Of a DNA stretch of 64,000 bases, positions 53,673 through 62,636 are shown piece by piece; the stretch's first letter is position 1, and each line of letters opens with the position of its first letter. Position numbers and translations under genes: made by a program. The stretch is taken from positions 21,585-85,584 of the forward strand of contig JAZREJ010000014.1 in NCBI GenBank assembly GCA_045660745.1, written 5' to 3'. The stretch is from RGIG6353 sp045660745. GTDB taxonomy: Bacteria; Bacillota; Clostridia; Oscillospirales; SIG627. The notes beneath the pieces were generated by a model. That model did not search any database. It worked only from the letters and a program-made list of their open reading frames with translations, and was not told the origin of the DNA.

Positions 53673-54502
53673 TGATAAAGCATAGAATAGCTCTTCCCGA
53701 AAAAGAGGCCTTCTCACCCGAAAAGACCTTTAACTGCGGACAGTGCTTCCGCTTTGACAAAACGGATGACGGATGGCAGGGTATTATCGGACACGACCTC
53801 GTCTTTTTCCCCGATGCTCAAAAAAGCGGACAGGTAGAGTATTATTCGGTAAACGGAACCGACCTTACCGAATACCTTGACCTCAACACCCGTTATTCGG
53901 ATATAAACAGCACCTTGACGGATTTTGACAATGACGTTTTGCCTGTCATCGAAAACGCCGTTGAAATTTCTTCCGGTCTGAGAATACTCAAGCAAAACTT
54001 TTACGAAGCGCTCTTTTCCTTCATAATCTCTCAAAACAATAATATTCCCCGAATCAAGAAGAACGTTGCATCCATAAGCGCACGTTTTGGCGAGAGGATA
54101 GAGGGCACAGAGCATTACGCCTTCCCTACCCCCGAAGCTTTGCTTGATGCAGGTGAAACGGGACTTAATGAGTGCCGACTCGGATTCAGAGTGAAGTACA
54201 TACTTGATGCCGCAGCACGCTGTGCTTCGGGCGAAATATCTGCCGACGTACTCTCCGCTCTTTCAAACGAAGATGCAAAAAAACACCTTATGACAATACA
54301 CGGAGTTGGCCCCAAGGTTGCCTCATGTGTGCTTCTTTACGGAGCGCACAGACTGTCAGAGGTGCCTGTTGACGTATGGATGAAAAAGGTGTTTTTAAAA
54401 TACTTTAATAAGGAGTTTGCCGACCTGGGTATTTGGGGAGGCGTTTTACAGCAATACTTATTTTTCAGAGAAAGATTCATTATCGAAGGTAAAAAAATAT
54501 GA
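53672..54502 (+). CDS. OGG-type 8-oxoguanine DNA glycosylase
   Basis: A 276-residue HhH-GPD glycosylase with an N-terminal OGG domain (KTFNCGQCFRFDKTDDGWQG). The helix-hairpin-helix is MTIHGVGPKVASCVLLYGAH, with the catalytic lysine, and the aspartate is in SEVPVDVWMKKVF. LKQNFYEALFSFIISQNNNI is also typical. It removes 8-oxoguanine from DNA, fitting the redox setting next to rex. The ATG overlaps the DUF6062 stop by one base. Confidence 0.9.
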   Translation: MIKHRIALPEKEAFSPEKTFNCGQCFRFDKTDDGWQGIIGHDLVFFPDAQKSGQVEYYSVNGTDLTEYLDLNTRYSDINSTLTDFDNDVLPVIENAVEISSGLRILKQNFYEALFSFIISQNNNIPRIKKNVASISARFGERIEGTEHYAFPTPEALLDAGETGLNECRLGFRVKYILDAAARCASGEISADVLSALSNEDAKKHLMTIHGVGPKVASCVLLYGAHRLSEVPVDVWMKKVFLKYFNKEFADLGIWGGVLQQYLFFRERFIIEGKKI

Positions 54503-55206
54503 AAGAAACAAGATATATAGCCTTCCGCTGTCCCGATTGCGGAGTGGCTATCGTGCAGGAAATAACACTGTTTTCTCTTTCCTCCTCGGAGGTGGTACGC
54601 CGTTGCTCATGCGGGGGCTCCACTCTCAGCGTTAAATACATTAAAAGCCGCGAGACAGTACAGCTGGACGTTCCCTGTATTGCATGTCCCAAGCCTCACC
54701 CATTTCAGGTTGCGGCAAAGACGTTTTTCGGCGACGATATGTTCATCCTTCAATGCACCGACTCGGGACTTGACATTTTCTTTGTAGGTGACAAGGACGA
54801 AATAATTAAAGCGGTGGAAAAGAATACAGCAGAGCTTAACCGTCTGTTTGAGCTTCTCGAAAAAGAGGCGCACGGAGAAGATTGCCACTGCCACGACGAT
54901 ACCTGTCACTGCCACGACGAAGAAGATGAAGATGAGACGCTCGACATTTCCGAAAACAACTTGAAGAACGATGAATACGAATACTACGATGCAGTGGTTA
55001 CAAGCGGTATGCTCTATCTTTTAAAGGAGCTTTCGGATGCAGATAAAATAAATTGCCCTTGCGGTAAGAAAGAGCTTATCCTTGACGTAGGATATGACGT
55101 GATAGAGATATCGTGTGATGCGTGTCAGGCAAGAGTACTTCTTCGCTCTAAGACAGATGACGATATTATCACCCTTGCGGAAAAGGAAACGCTGGAACTT
55201 AAATAA
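54499..55206 (+). CDS. CpXC-like double zinc-ribbon protein with His/Cys-rich insert
   Basis: A 235-residue protein, not characterised. The N-terminal zinc ribbon (FRCPDCGVAIVQE ... RRCSCGGSTLSV) is followed by CIACPKPHPF; the C-terminal one is NCPCGKKELILDV ... EISCDACQARVLL. Between them stands DCHCHDDTCHCHDEEDEDET, a compact metal-binding cluster in an acidic stretch. It overlaps the OGG-type gene by four bases. The combination suggests metal sensing or storage, but this is an inference. Confidence 0.7.
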   Translation: MKETRYIAFRCPDCGVAIVQEITLFSLSSSEVVRRCSCGGSTLSVKYIKSRETVQLDVPCIACPKPHPFQVAAKTFFGDDMFILQCTDSGLDIFFVGDKDEIIKAVEKNTAELNRLFELLEKEAHGEDCHCHDDTCHCHDEEDEDETLDISENNLKNDEYEYYDAVVTSGMLYLLKELSDADKINCPCGKKELILDVGYDVIEISCDACQARVLLRSKTDDDIITLAEKETLELK

Positions 55207-55217
55207 GAGGTTTTACA

Positions 55218-55778
55218 ATGAACAAAAACAACAAAAATTCCGCTATTGTATCACTGTTTGAGTGGATAGAGACCTTTCTCGTAGCCCTTTGCTGTGTAGT
55301 TATAATATTCACCTTCCTCGTAAAATTTGTTACGGTATCTGGTCACAGTATGGATTCCACACTTGCCAACGGCAACAGACTCCTCATTACAAATCTGTTC
55401 TACGAGCCTGAGTGCGGCGACATCGTAGTGGTTGACGTCTCCGGAAACCTGAATATTCCGAGAGACCACGGAGTTTCCTCCTCCGCACCGTACATCAAAA
55501 GAGTAATTGCTACCGAAGGACAAACGGTAGAGGTGCGCTCCGACTGGACCGTATTGGTTGACGGGAAAAAGATAGACGAGCCATATATCACCCCCACGGA
55601 AACATTTATGTACACAGGGAGCAAAACTCCGTGTGTGGTACCCAAGGATCACGTTTTCGTTATGGGCGACAACAGAAACAATTCCACAGACAGCCGAAAT
55701 ATTGGACCAATCCATAAAAACTACATTCTTGGACACGTTATTTTAAGACTTGCACCCGATTTCGGAGGAGTAGAGTAA
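55218..55778 (+). CDS. lepB: Signal peptidase I
   Basis: A 186-residue membrane protease that removes signal peptides. One N-terminal membrane helix (residues 17-38) is followed by the catalytic serine in VSGHSMDSTL (Ser44) and the general-base lysine in APYIKRVIATEGQTV. The C-terminal VMGDNRNNSTDSRNIG is the conserved box E. Its length and single helix are typical for Gram-positive type I enzymes. One base overlaps rbgA. Confidence 0.95.
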   Translation: MNKNNKNSAIVSLFEWIETFLVALCCVVIIFTFLVKFVTVSGHSMDSTLANGNRLLITNLFYEPECGDIVVVDVSGNLNIPRDHGVSSSAPYIKRVIATEGQTVEVRSDWTVLVDGKKIDEPYITPTETFMYTGSKTPCVVPKDHVFVMGDNRNNSTDSRNIGPIHKNYILGHVILRLAPDFGGVE

Positions 55779-56632
55779 TGCCGAGCGACATAATACAGTG
55801 GTTCCCGGGGCATATGGCAAAAACAAGGCGCCTTATCAAAGAGAGCCTTTCAAGTGTCGATATCATAATCGAGCTGCTTGACGCGCGAATCCCCCGAAGT
55901 TCAAAGAATCCTGAATTTGATGCACTTGTGGCACCCAAGCCTGTTTTGACGGTGCTCAACAAGGCGAGCCTTGCCGACCCCGCGGGAAATTCCCGTTGGA
56001 TGTCGATATATGAAAAAGAAAAAAAGAATGCCGTTCTTGCCGACTGTATCGACAAGAAAGGAATAAACGCCGTAATTGATGCGGTGAAGAGCATTCTTGC
56101 AGACAAAATCGAGAGAAACATTGAAAAAGGGATGTCGGGAAAGACCGTCAAGGCGATGGTTCTCGGCATACCGAACGTTGGGAAATCCTCTCTCATCAAC
56201 ACCCTTGCAGGACAAAAAAAGGCAAATGTTGAAAACCGCCCGGGTGTCACCCTTAACAAGCAATGGATAAAGACCCCTCACGGAATCGACCTTCTCGATA
56301 TGCCCGGTGTGCTTTGGCCAAAGTTTGAGGACAAGCGAGTAGGGGAAAACCTCGCCATAACAGGTGCTATCAAGGATAAGGTATTGCAATCGGACGAGGT
56401 TGCCATGATACTATGCTCAAGACTTCAGAAGAGATATCCCGCTCTTTTATGCTCAAGATTCGGACTTGAGGAAGAAGAGCTTGACGGGCTTGACGGATAC
56501 GATATATTCGAGCTTATAGGACGGCGACGTTCACTTTTACAGCGCGGTGGAGAAGTGGATTTCAACAGATGTGCCGCAATGATACTTGAAGAATTCAGAA
56601 GCGCAAAGATTGGGCGCATCACATTGGAGTAA
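55778..56632 (+). CDS. rbgA: Ribosome biogenesis GTPase RbgA (YlqF)
   Basis: A 284-residue circularly permuted GTPase for late 50S assembly. Motif order is G4 (VLNKASLAD), G1 (LGIPNVGKSSLINTL) and G3 (LLDMPGVL), and the opening IQWFPGHMAKTRRLI is diagnostic. The lepB-rbgA-rnhB order is conserved in B. subtilis and relatives. Confidence 0.96.
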   Translation: MPSDIIQWFPGHMAKTRRLIKESLSSVDIIIELLDARIPRSSKNPEFDALVAPKPVLTVLNKASLADPAGNSRWMSIYEKEKKNAVLADCIDKKGINAVIDAVKSILADKIERNIEKGMSGKTVKAMVLGIPNVGKSSLINTLAGQKKANVENRPGVTLNKQWIKTPHGIDLLDMPGVLWPKFEDKRVGENLAITGAIKDKVLQSDEVAMILCSRLQKRYPALLCSRFGLEEEELDGLDGYDIFELIGRRRSLLQRGGEVDFNRCAAMILEEFRSAKIGRITLE

Positions 56633-56634
56633 AT

Positions 56635-57228
56635 ATGGATTATACGGTTTTTAACGAGCTTGTTCCCGACTCCTCAATGATAGTTGCGGGAGTTGATGAA
56701 GCAGGACGCGGTCCTCTTGCCGGTCCGGTTTTTGCGGCGGCTGTCATACTTCCGAAGGACCTTCTCATAGAGGGTGTCACAGACTCTAAGAAAATTTCCG
56801 AAAAGAAACGCGAAAAGCTTTATGACGTAATAAAGTCAGAGGCTCTTGCATGGAGCATTGCATCAGCAAGCCACACAGAAATTGACGAGTATAACATTCT
56901 CGGCGCAACCATGCTTGCAATGAAAAGGGCGGTCGAAGGGCTTGTCATCTCTCCCGAGCTTCTTCTCATCGACGGCAACCGTGCAAAGGGATTTGATACA
57001 CCCGTAAAAACGGTCATAAAAGGAGATGCTCTGATTCCGCAGATAGCGGCAGCTTCCATTCTGGCAAAGGTAGAGCGAGACAGATACTGTCTTGAAATGG
57101 CAGAAAGATATCCGGAGTACGGCTTTGAACAGCACAAGGGATATCCCACCGAATTTCACCGTAAAAAGGTAGTAGAGCTTGGTCCCTGCCCTGAGCACAG
57201 AATGACGTTTTTAAAGAAGATATTATGA
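56635..57228 (+). CDS. rnhB: Ribonuclease HII
   Basis: A 197-residue enzyme removing ribonucleotides from DNA. VAGVDEAGRGPLAGPVFAAA holds the first two acidic residues, VTDSKKISEKKR is the substrate loop, LLIDGNR the third acid and AAASILAKVERDRY the fourth region. Starts three bases after rbgA and overlaps the YraN-like gene by four. Confidence 0.96.
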   Translation: MDYTVFNELVPDSSMIVAGVDEAGRGPLAGPVFAAAVILPKDLLIEGVTDSKKISEKKREKLYDVIKSEALAWSIASASHTEIDEYNILGATMLAMKRAVEGLVISPELLLIDGNRAKGFDTPVKTVIKGDALIPQIAAASILAKVERDRYCLEMAERYPEYGFEQHKGYPTEFHRKKVVELGPCPEHRMTFLKKIL

Positions 57229-57824
57229 ACATCAAGAACTTTTTCTCCTCTCTTTTCAAAAAGAAAAAAGAAGAAATAAAAAAGTCGCCTCCGGCAACTA
57301 ATGATAAAGTTCGCTTGCGCTCACAATTTTCAAGTAAGACTTTTGTGTTACAACCAAATTGTGATGCACTTTCCTTAGTAAAAAAAGAACCCACCGTCAA
57401 AATGTCGCTCGGACGGCTCGGCGAGAATGCTGCTCTTGAATATCTTGAAGGACTCGGATATTATTTACTTGAACGCAATTTCCGACACGGGGAATCCGAA
57501 ATAGATATTATAATGAAGGATGAAAGATGTGTGGTATTTTGCGAGGTCAGAACGCAAAACGTTGACAGGATAAACTACCTCACCCCCGCTGAATCGGTAA
57601 CAAAAGAAAAAAGAGCCACCCTCTCGCAAGGTGCGGAATACTATATGTCATGCTATTCCGAAACGCTTGCTTCAAACAAGCTGAACACCATACCGCCTTG
57701 CCGATTTGACGTCATAGAGATATATGCTAAGGATAACAAAGTAATAGAAATAAATCATATAAAAGACGCGTTTTTCAAGACGCGTAAAAAGAAAGGTACA
57801 GGTCGAAGCACATGGAAACATTAA
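57225..57824 (+). CDS. YraN-like (UPF0102) nuclease-fold protein with N-terminal extension
   Basis: A 199-residue protein. The UPF0102 domain starts near residue 62: LGRLGENAALEYLEGLGYYL, then the nuclease-like HGESEIDIIMKDERCVVFCE with VRTQN. About 60 residues precede it, with a lysine-rich opening (FFSSLFKKKKEEIKK); most family members start directly at the domain. The rnhB-yraN linkage is common in bacteria. It overlaps thrC by 13 bases. Confidence 0.85.
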   Translation: MNIKNFFSSLFKKKKEEIKKSPPATNDKVRLRSQFSSKTFVLQPNCDALSLVKKEPTVKMSLGRLGENAALEYLEGLGYYLLERNFRHGESEIDIIMKDERCVVFCEVRTQNVDRINYLTPAESVTKEKRATLSQGAEYYMSCYSETLASNKLNTIPPCRFDVIEIYAKDNKVIEINHIKDAFFKTRKKKGTGRSTWKH

Positions 57825-59281
57825 AGTATTACAGCACCCGTGGAGATAAGAGCGCTCTTACCTCCGCAGAAGCAATAAAAAGAGGCATTGCACCCGACGG
57901 CGGTCTTTATATGCCCGAATATATTCCTACACTTACCGAAGAAGAGCTTGCAAAGCTTCTCAATATGAACTATTCCGAAAGAGCATTTTATGTACTTTCC
58001 AAATTTTTGAATGACTACGAGTCCGAAACACTTCGCAAAATATGTGAGGTATCATATTCTGAGGAGCGTTTCGGCAAGAATGCCGCTCCCGTCGTTAAGC
58101 TTTCCGACGGCACCTCGGTGCTAGAGCTTTGGCATGGTCCTACTTGCGCATTCAAGGATATGGCGCTCCAAATAATGCCGCGTCTTCTTTCCGAGGCACT
58201 TGTAATGACGGGTGAAGACAAGACGGCATTCATTCTTGTTGCAACCTCAGGTGACACGGGTAAAGCTGCGCTTGAAGGCTACCGCGACGTTGAAAAGGTA
58301 AAGATACTTGTATTCTACCCCGTTGACGGTGTAAGCGGCATACAGAAGCTTCAGATGGCATCTCAGGAAGGAAACAACGTCGGAGTAATGGCCATCAAAG
58401 GAAACTTTGACGATGCTCAGACCGGTGTTAAGAAGATATTCTCCTCCGCAGACATCCGCGAGAAGCTCCTTGAAAAGAAAACCTTCCTTTCAAGTGCAAA
58501 CTCCATCAACTGGGGAAGACTTGCACCTCAGATAGTTTACTATATTTCAGCCTACTGCGACATGATAAATGCGGGTACTATCAAGATGGGCGAAAAGATT
58601 GACGTTACTGTTCCTACCGGTAACTTTGGAGACATTTTTGCCGCATACATTGCAAAGAAGATGGGACTTCCCCTTGACAGACTTATCTGTGCTTCAAATA
58701 AGAATAAGATTCTTTCCGACTTCTTCAAGACGGGTACCTATGACCGCAGACGCGACTTCTACACAACCACAAGTCCTTCAATGGATATTCTTATTTCGTC
58801 AAACCTTGAAAGACTTCTCTACATGGCAAGCGACGCTGAGACTGTAAAAGGGCTTATGGCAGACCTTAGCGAGAATGGTATATACACTGTTTCTCCCGAG
58901 CTTCTTGCAAAGCTTCGCCTTGATTTTGCAGGTGCATGGTGCAGTGAAGAGGAATGTGCCGCAACCATTGCAGACGTATTTGACAGCGACAAATACGTTA
59001 TTGACCCGCACACAGCAGTTGCTGTAAAGTGCGCCAAGGATGAAATGGGCAAAAACAAGATGCTCGTTGTTTCCACAGCATCCCCATACAAATTCGCTCC
59101 CGCAGTGCTCCGCGCTCTCTCCGGCAAGGAAGAGAAGGAGGAGTTTGACTCCATTGCAACTCTTTGTGCTCTTACAAACACATCAGCACCCACGCCTCTT
59201 GCAACCCTCAAGGACAAGAAGGTGCGCTTCACAGAATTCTGCGATAAAGATGCTATGCCCGAAAAGGTGCTTGAGTTTTAA
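57812..59281 (+). CDS. thrC: Threonine synthase
   Basis: A 489-residue fold-type II PLP enzyme converting O-phosphohomoserine to threonine. YYSTRGDKSALTSAEAIKRG opens the N-terminal domain; the PLP lysine is in LWHGPTCAFKDMALQIMPRL near residue 113; FILVATSGDTGKAALEGY and VPTGNFGDIFAAYIAKKMG bind cofactor and phosphate. Length fits the long bacterial/fungal class. With asd elsewhere in the window, part of the aspartate-family pathway is covered. Confidence 0.96.
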   Translation: METLKYYSTRGDKSALTSAEAIKRGIAPDGGLYMPEYIPTLTEEELAKLLNMNYSERAFYVLSKFLNDYESETLRKICEVSYSEERFGKNAAPVVKLSDGTSVLELWHGPTCAFKDMALQIMPRLLSEALVMTGEDKTAFILVATSGDTGKAALEGYRDVEKVKILVFYPVDGVSGIQKLQMASQEGNNVGVMAIKGNFDDAQTGVKKIFSSADIREKLLEKKTFLSSANSINWGRLAPQIVYYISAYCDMINAGTIKMGEKIDVTVPTGNFGDIFAAYIAKKMGLPLDRLICASNKNKILSDFFKTGTYDRRRDFYTTTSPSMDILISSNLERLLYMASDAETVKGLMADLSENGIYTVSPELLAKLRLDFAGAWCSEEECAATIADVFDSDKYVIDPHTAVAVKCAKDEMGKNKMLVVSTASPYKFAPAVLRALSGKEEKEEFDSIATLCALTNTSAPTPLATLKDKKVRFTEFCDKDAMPEKVLEF

Positions 59282-59362
59282 TTTATTTTAGCAGTGCGTT
59301 GAATTGAGCCTCTCTAAGCTTTTTTGAAAAAGTTTTAAGACTGCAAAGAGCTTTCATAAGTT

Positions 59363-59394
59363 AAAAACGTATTGCCACAAGGCAATACGTTTTT
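59363..59394. terminator. Bidirectional terminator between thrC and the DUF1540 gene
   Basis: AAAAACGTATTGCC and GGCAATACGTTTTT form a perfect 14-bp stem with an ACAA loop; both strands end the stem in a T run. Confidence 0.85.
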
Positions 59395-59510
59395 AGAGAT
59401 GCTATTTTATTAGGCGTAAACAAAAATAAATTATTAAAATTTTTGAAGATTTTCAAGATTTTTTACAAAAAAAGCTTCTTGAAAGCGGTATGGGATAAAG
59501 CCAGACTTGA

Positions 59511-59687
59511 TCAAAAATTCTTAGGCTTAAACGTCGCACAAACGGTATCGGTGCTTGAAGAGGCGTGACAAGGACCAACGCATATCTTTTCGGTAGTGCA
59601 GAAGCTTTCCCCATCATGGTACATACAATTCTTCACACTACAGGAGATACCCTCAATGTGACGGACTTTTTCGCTTTTCTTTTCCAT
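59511..59687 (-). CDS. DUF1540 small cysteine-rich protein
   Basis: A 58-residue protein matching DUF1540: IEGISCSVKNCMYHDGESFC then TTEKICVGPCHASSSTDTVC and ATFKPKNF. Such proteins are frequent in Clostridia and have an unknown role. The ATG at 59687 follows AAAGGA by about eleven bases; a TTG nine bases earlier is too near that site. It lies divergent to the metallophosphoesterase gene. Confidence 0.85.
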   Translation of the reverse strand: MEKKSEKVRHIEGISCSVKNCMYHDGESFCTTEKICVGPCHASSSTDTVCATFKPKNF

Positions 59688-59765
59688 AAAAATCAAGTTC
59701 CTTTCATTTTTATATACTTATTATTTCGTGAAAGCATCGGATCTATTCACAGAAAGGAGGCAGAT

Positions 59766-60500
59766 ATGGCGCTTTTCGCACTCTCAGACCCGCATCTTTC
59801 ATTTTCGACAAATAAGCCCATGGATATTTTTTCCGAGCGCTGGGAAAACCATACAGAAAAGATACGCACTGCCTGGCTCCGTGAGGTGAGTGACAGCGAT
59901 ACGGTGGTGATTCCGGGCGATATTTCCTGGGCTATGACACTTGAGGAAGCAAGAGCAGACTTTGCTTTTATCGAAGCCTTACCCGGCAAAAAAATAATAC
60001 TCAAAGGAAATCACGATTATTGGTGGCAGAGCCTTAAAAAGCTTAACGAATTTTTAAAATCGGAAAAATTTTCCACAATCTCCTTTCTTCACAACACGGC
60101 AACCTTTGCCGAGGGGTTTGTAATTTGCGGATCTCGCGGATGGTCAAATGACCCGCCACTGTCCGATGATGACAAAAAAATAATAGCGCGTGAAGCGGGG
60201 CGATTTGAGCTTTCAATAAAGGAAGGAGAAAAGCTCCGTGACAAAATAGCACTTGAAACAGGAGAAAATCCCGAAATACTTGTTTTTTCCCACTATCCGC
60301 ACCTAAGTCCGGGACAGGATACCTCCCCAATTGCCGAGGTTCTTGTGCGTCACAACATAAGGCGGGTGTTTTACGGACATCTGCACGGCAAGTGCGATGC
60401 ACGACTTCCGAAGAGTATTACAGGACTTTCTGCACAAATACTGTCCGCAGATTACCTAAACTTTGTGCCAAAAAGAATAAATCCTGAAATTTTGTCTTAA
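59766..60500 (+). CDS. Calcineurin-like metallophosphoesterase
   Basis: A 244-residue enzyme with the metal motifs FALSDPHLSF, VVIPGDISWAM, KIILKGNHDYWW, VFSHYPHLSP and VFYGHLHGKC in the right order for calcineurin-type phosphoesterases. AAAGGAGG precedes the ATG; a longer reading runs back into the DUF1540 gene and is not used. Substrate unknown. Confidence 0.88.
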   Translation: MALFALSDPHLSFSTNKPMDIFSERWENHTEKIRTAWLREVSDSDTVVIPGDISWAMTLEEARADFAFIEALPGKKIILKGNHDYWWQSLKKLNEFLKSEKFSTISFLHNTATFAEGFVICGSRGWSNDPPLSDDDKKIIAREAGRFELSIKEGEKLRDKIALETGENPEILVFSHYPHLSPGQDTSPIAEVLVRHNIRRVFYGHLHGKCDARLPKSITGLSAQILSADYLNFVPKRINPEILS

Positions 60501-60505
60501 TTCTA

Positions 60506-60533
60506 TTGACAAATTCGTGTTTTTGTATAAAAT
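60506..60533 (+). promoter_or_regulatory. Promoter of tig-clpP
   Basis: TTGACA, 16 bases, TAAAAT, 56 bases before the tig start. Confidence 0.65.
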
Positions 60534-60588
60534 ATACTATGTATTATTATGTAAAAGGATATTTCTTACATATCCGGGAGGACAAAAA

Positions 60589-61968
60589 ATGAGCGTAAAA
60601 AATGTCAGCGCTGCTGAAAACAAAAATCAGGTAAAGCTTGAGCTTCACATTGACAAGGCAGTTTTTGATGCAGCCGTTAAGAAAGTTTATCAGAAGAACG
60701 TTAAGACTATCAACGTTCCCGGCTTCAGAAAGGGTAAGGCACCCCAGAGCATCATCGAAAAGATGTACGGTAAGGGAGTTTTCTATGAGGACGCTCTCAA
60801 CAACCTTCTTCCCACTGAGCTTGAAAAGGCTATAGAAGAGGCAAAGCTTGAGGTTGTAAGCCGTCCTGAGATTGATGTTGATGTAATCGACGAAAACGGC
60901 GTTGAACTTTCCGTTCTCTATTACGTTAAGCCCGAGGTTGAGCTTAAGGCATACCGCGGACTTGAAGCAGTTAAAAATGTTGCACCCGTAACCGACGAGG
61001 ATGTTGAGCATGAGATTTCTCACGCGCTTGAGCGTGCAGCTCGTATGGTCGAGGTTGATCGCGCTTGCGAGAAGGGTGACTTTGCTACCATTGATTATAT
61101 GGGAACTGTTGACGGAGTTCCGTTTGACGGCGGTAAGGCAGAGGGTCATAAGCTTGAGATCGGTTCAAACTCCTTTATCCCCGGCTTTGAGGAGCAGATA
61201 ATCGGTCACAAGGCAGGCGATGCTTTCGATATTAACGTTAAATTCCCCGAGGAATACCATGCCGAAGAGCTTAAGGGTAAGGATGCAGTTTTTGCAATCA
61301 TGCTCCACAAGATCGAAAAGAAGGAGCTTCCCGCTCTTGATGACGAATTCGTAAAAGATGTTTCGGAATTTGATACTCTTGATGAATACCGTGCCGATAT
61401 TAAGGCAAATATAGAAAAGAGAAACGAGAGAATGGCTGAAGAAGCATTTGAGGCATCTCTCTCCGAGGCTCTTATTGCAAATCTTGAAGCAGACATCCCT
61501 GCATCCATGTTTGAGCTTGAGGTTGAGCGCATGGTTGAGGATTATGCTTACAGAATGCAGTCTCAGGGCATTTCCCTTGATATGTACATGAAGTACACAG
61601 GTATGACCATGGACAACTTCAAGGAGCAGTTCAAACCCCAGGCTGAAAGCCGCGTTAAGTTCCAGCTCGCTGTTGAAAAGATTGTAGCTCTCGAGAACGT
61701 AACCGTTTCCGATGAGGACGTTGAAGCAGAGTATGCTAAGATGGCTGAAGCTTATAAGATGGAGCTTGATCAGGTTAAGAAGGCAGTTCCCGAAAGTGCA
61801 GTTCGCGAAGACCTCACCCGCACCCGTGCGTTCGACATCGTTAAGGAGAGCGCTAAGATAGTTGCTGAGAAGAAGGTCCCCGCAAAGAAGAGCACCAAGA
61901 AGGCTGAAGGCGAAGAGGCTGAAAAGAAGGCTCCCGCTAAGAAGAGCACCAAGAAGACCGAAGAATAA
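60589..61968 (+). CDS. tig: Trigger factor with lysine-rich C-terminal tail
   Basis: A 459-residue ribosome-associated chaperone and peptidyl-prolyl isomerase. The ribosome-binding signature NVPGFRKGKAPQSIIEKMYG is near residue 42, the FKBP-type domain has FATIDYMGTVDGVPFDGGKA and GFEEQIIGHKAGDAFDINVK, and the helical chaperone domain follows. The last 35 residues are a lysine/alanine tail with two copies of PAKKSTKK, absent in standard trigger factors. GGGAGG precedes the ATG. The tig-clpP-clpX order is classical. Confidence 0.96.
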   Translation: MSVKNVSAAENKNQVKLELHIDKAVFDAAVKKVYQKNVKTINVPGFRKGKAPQSIIEKMYGKGVFYEDALNNLLPTELEKAIEEAKLEVVSRPEIDVDVIDENGVELSVLYYVKPEVELKAYRGLEAVKNVAPVTDEDVEHEISHALERAARMVEVDRACEKGDFATIDYMGTVDGVPFDGGKAEGHKLEIGSNSFIPGFEEQIIGHKAGDAFDINVKFPEEYHAEELKGKDAVFAIMLHKIEKKELPALDDEFVKDVSEFDTLDEYRADIKANIEKRNERMAEEAFEASLSEALIANLEADIPASMFELEVERMVEDYAYRMQSQGISLDMYMKYTGMTMDNFKEQFKPQAESRVKFQLAVEKIVALENVTVSDEDVEAEYAKMAEAYKMELDQVKKAVPESAVREDLTRTRAFDIVKESAKIVAEKKVPAKKSTKKAEGEEAEKKAPAKKSTKKTEE

Positions 61969-61991
61969 TCCCGAATCAAAGGAGGAAACCT

Positions 61992-62576
61992 ATGGCACTT
62001 GTACCTATGGTCGTTGAACAAACCGGAAGAGGTGAGCGTTCCTACGACATCTACTCAAGACTTCTCAATGACAGAATTGTATTTCTCGCAGACGAAGTTA
62101 ACGACGCCACCGCAACACTCGTTGTAGCACAGCTTCTTTATCTTGAAGCGCAGGATCCCGATAAGGACATCAGTCTTTATATAAACAGTCCCGGCGGCTC
62201 AATCAGTGCAGGTATGGCAATATACGATACCATGAATTTTATCAAGTGCGACGTTTCCACCATTTGCATAGGTATGGCGGCAAGCATGGGTGCGTTTCTG
62301 CTTGCAGCAGGAACCAAGGGTAAGCGTTTTGCTCTCCCCAACAGTGAGATAATGATTCATCAGCGTCTCGGCGCTACACGCGGGCAGGCAACCGACATCA
62401 AAATCCATGCCGACCATATCATAAGGATCCGTCAGAGAATGAACGAGATTCTCGCAGAGCGCACAGGACGCGACATCGCTGAGATAGAGCGCGATACCGA
62501 GCGTGACAACTTCCTTACAAGTGCCGAAGCCCTCCAGTACGGACTTATAGACAAGGTAGTTGACAAAAGGATGTAA
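61992..62576 (+). CDS. clpP: ATP-dependent Clp protease proteolytic subunit
   Basis: A 194-residue serine protease. The catalytic serine is in TICIGMAASMGAFLLAAG, the histidine in SEIMIHQRLGATRGQATDI and the aspartate in IERDTERDNFLTSAEALQYG. A short N-terminal loop (MALVPMVVEQTGRGER) is normal. AAAGGAGG precedes the ATG. Confidence 0.97.
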   Translation: MALVPMVVEQTGRGERSYDIYSRLLNDRIVFLADEVNDATATLVVAQLLYLEAQDPDKDISLYINSPGGSISAGMAIYDTMNFIKCDVSTICIGMAASMGAFLLAAGTKGKRFALPNSEIMIHQRLGATRGQATDIKIHADHIIRIRQRMNEILAERTGRDIAEIERDTERDNFLTSAEALQYGLIDKVVDKRM

Positions 62577-62579
62577 CTT

Positions 62580-62609
62580 AAAACGGGACAGTCGTCTGTC
62601 CCGTTTTTT
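62580..62609 (+). terminator. Terminator-like hairpin between clpP and clpX
   Basis: AAAACGGGACAG and CTGTCCCGTTTT form a 12-bp stem with a TCGT loop and a T run of six, 28 bases before clpX. It may reduce rather than end readthrough. Confidence 0.85.
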
Positions 62610-62636
62610 CTCAAAATCTTAAATCGAGGTTATTAT

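Noticed and set aside
59282..59510. Small RNA or gene in the thrC downstream spacer
   Set aside because: Apart from the terminator hairpin only A/T-rich sequence without a start or promoter is seen.
59565..59765. N-terminal extension of the metallophosphoesterase
   Set aside because: It runs antisense through the DUF1540 gene; the ATG at 59766 has a strong ribosome site and begins at the first metal motif.
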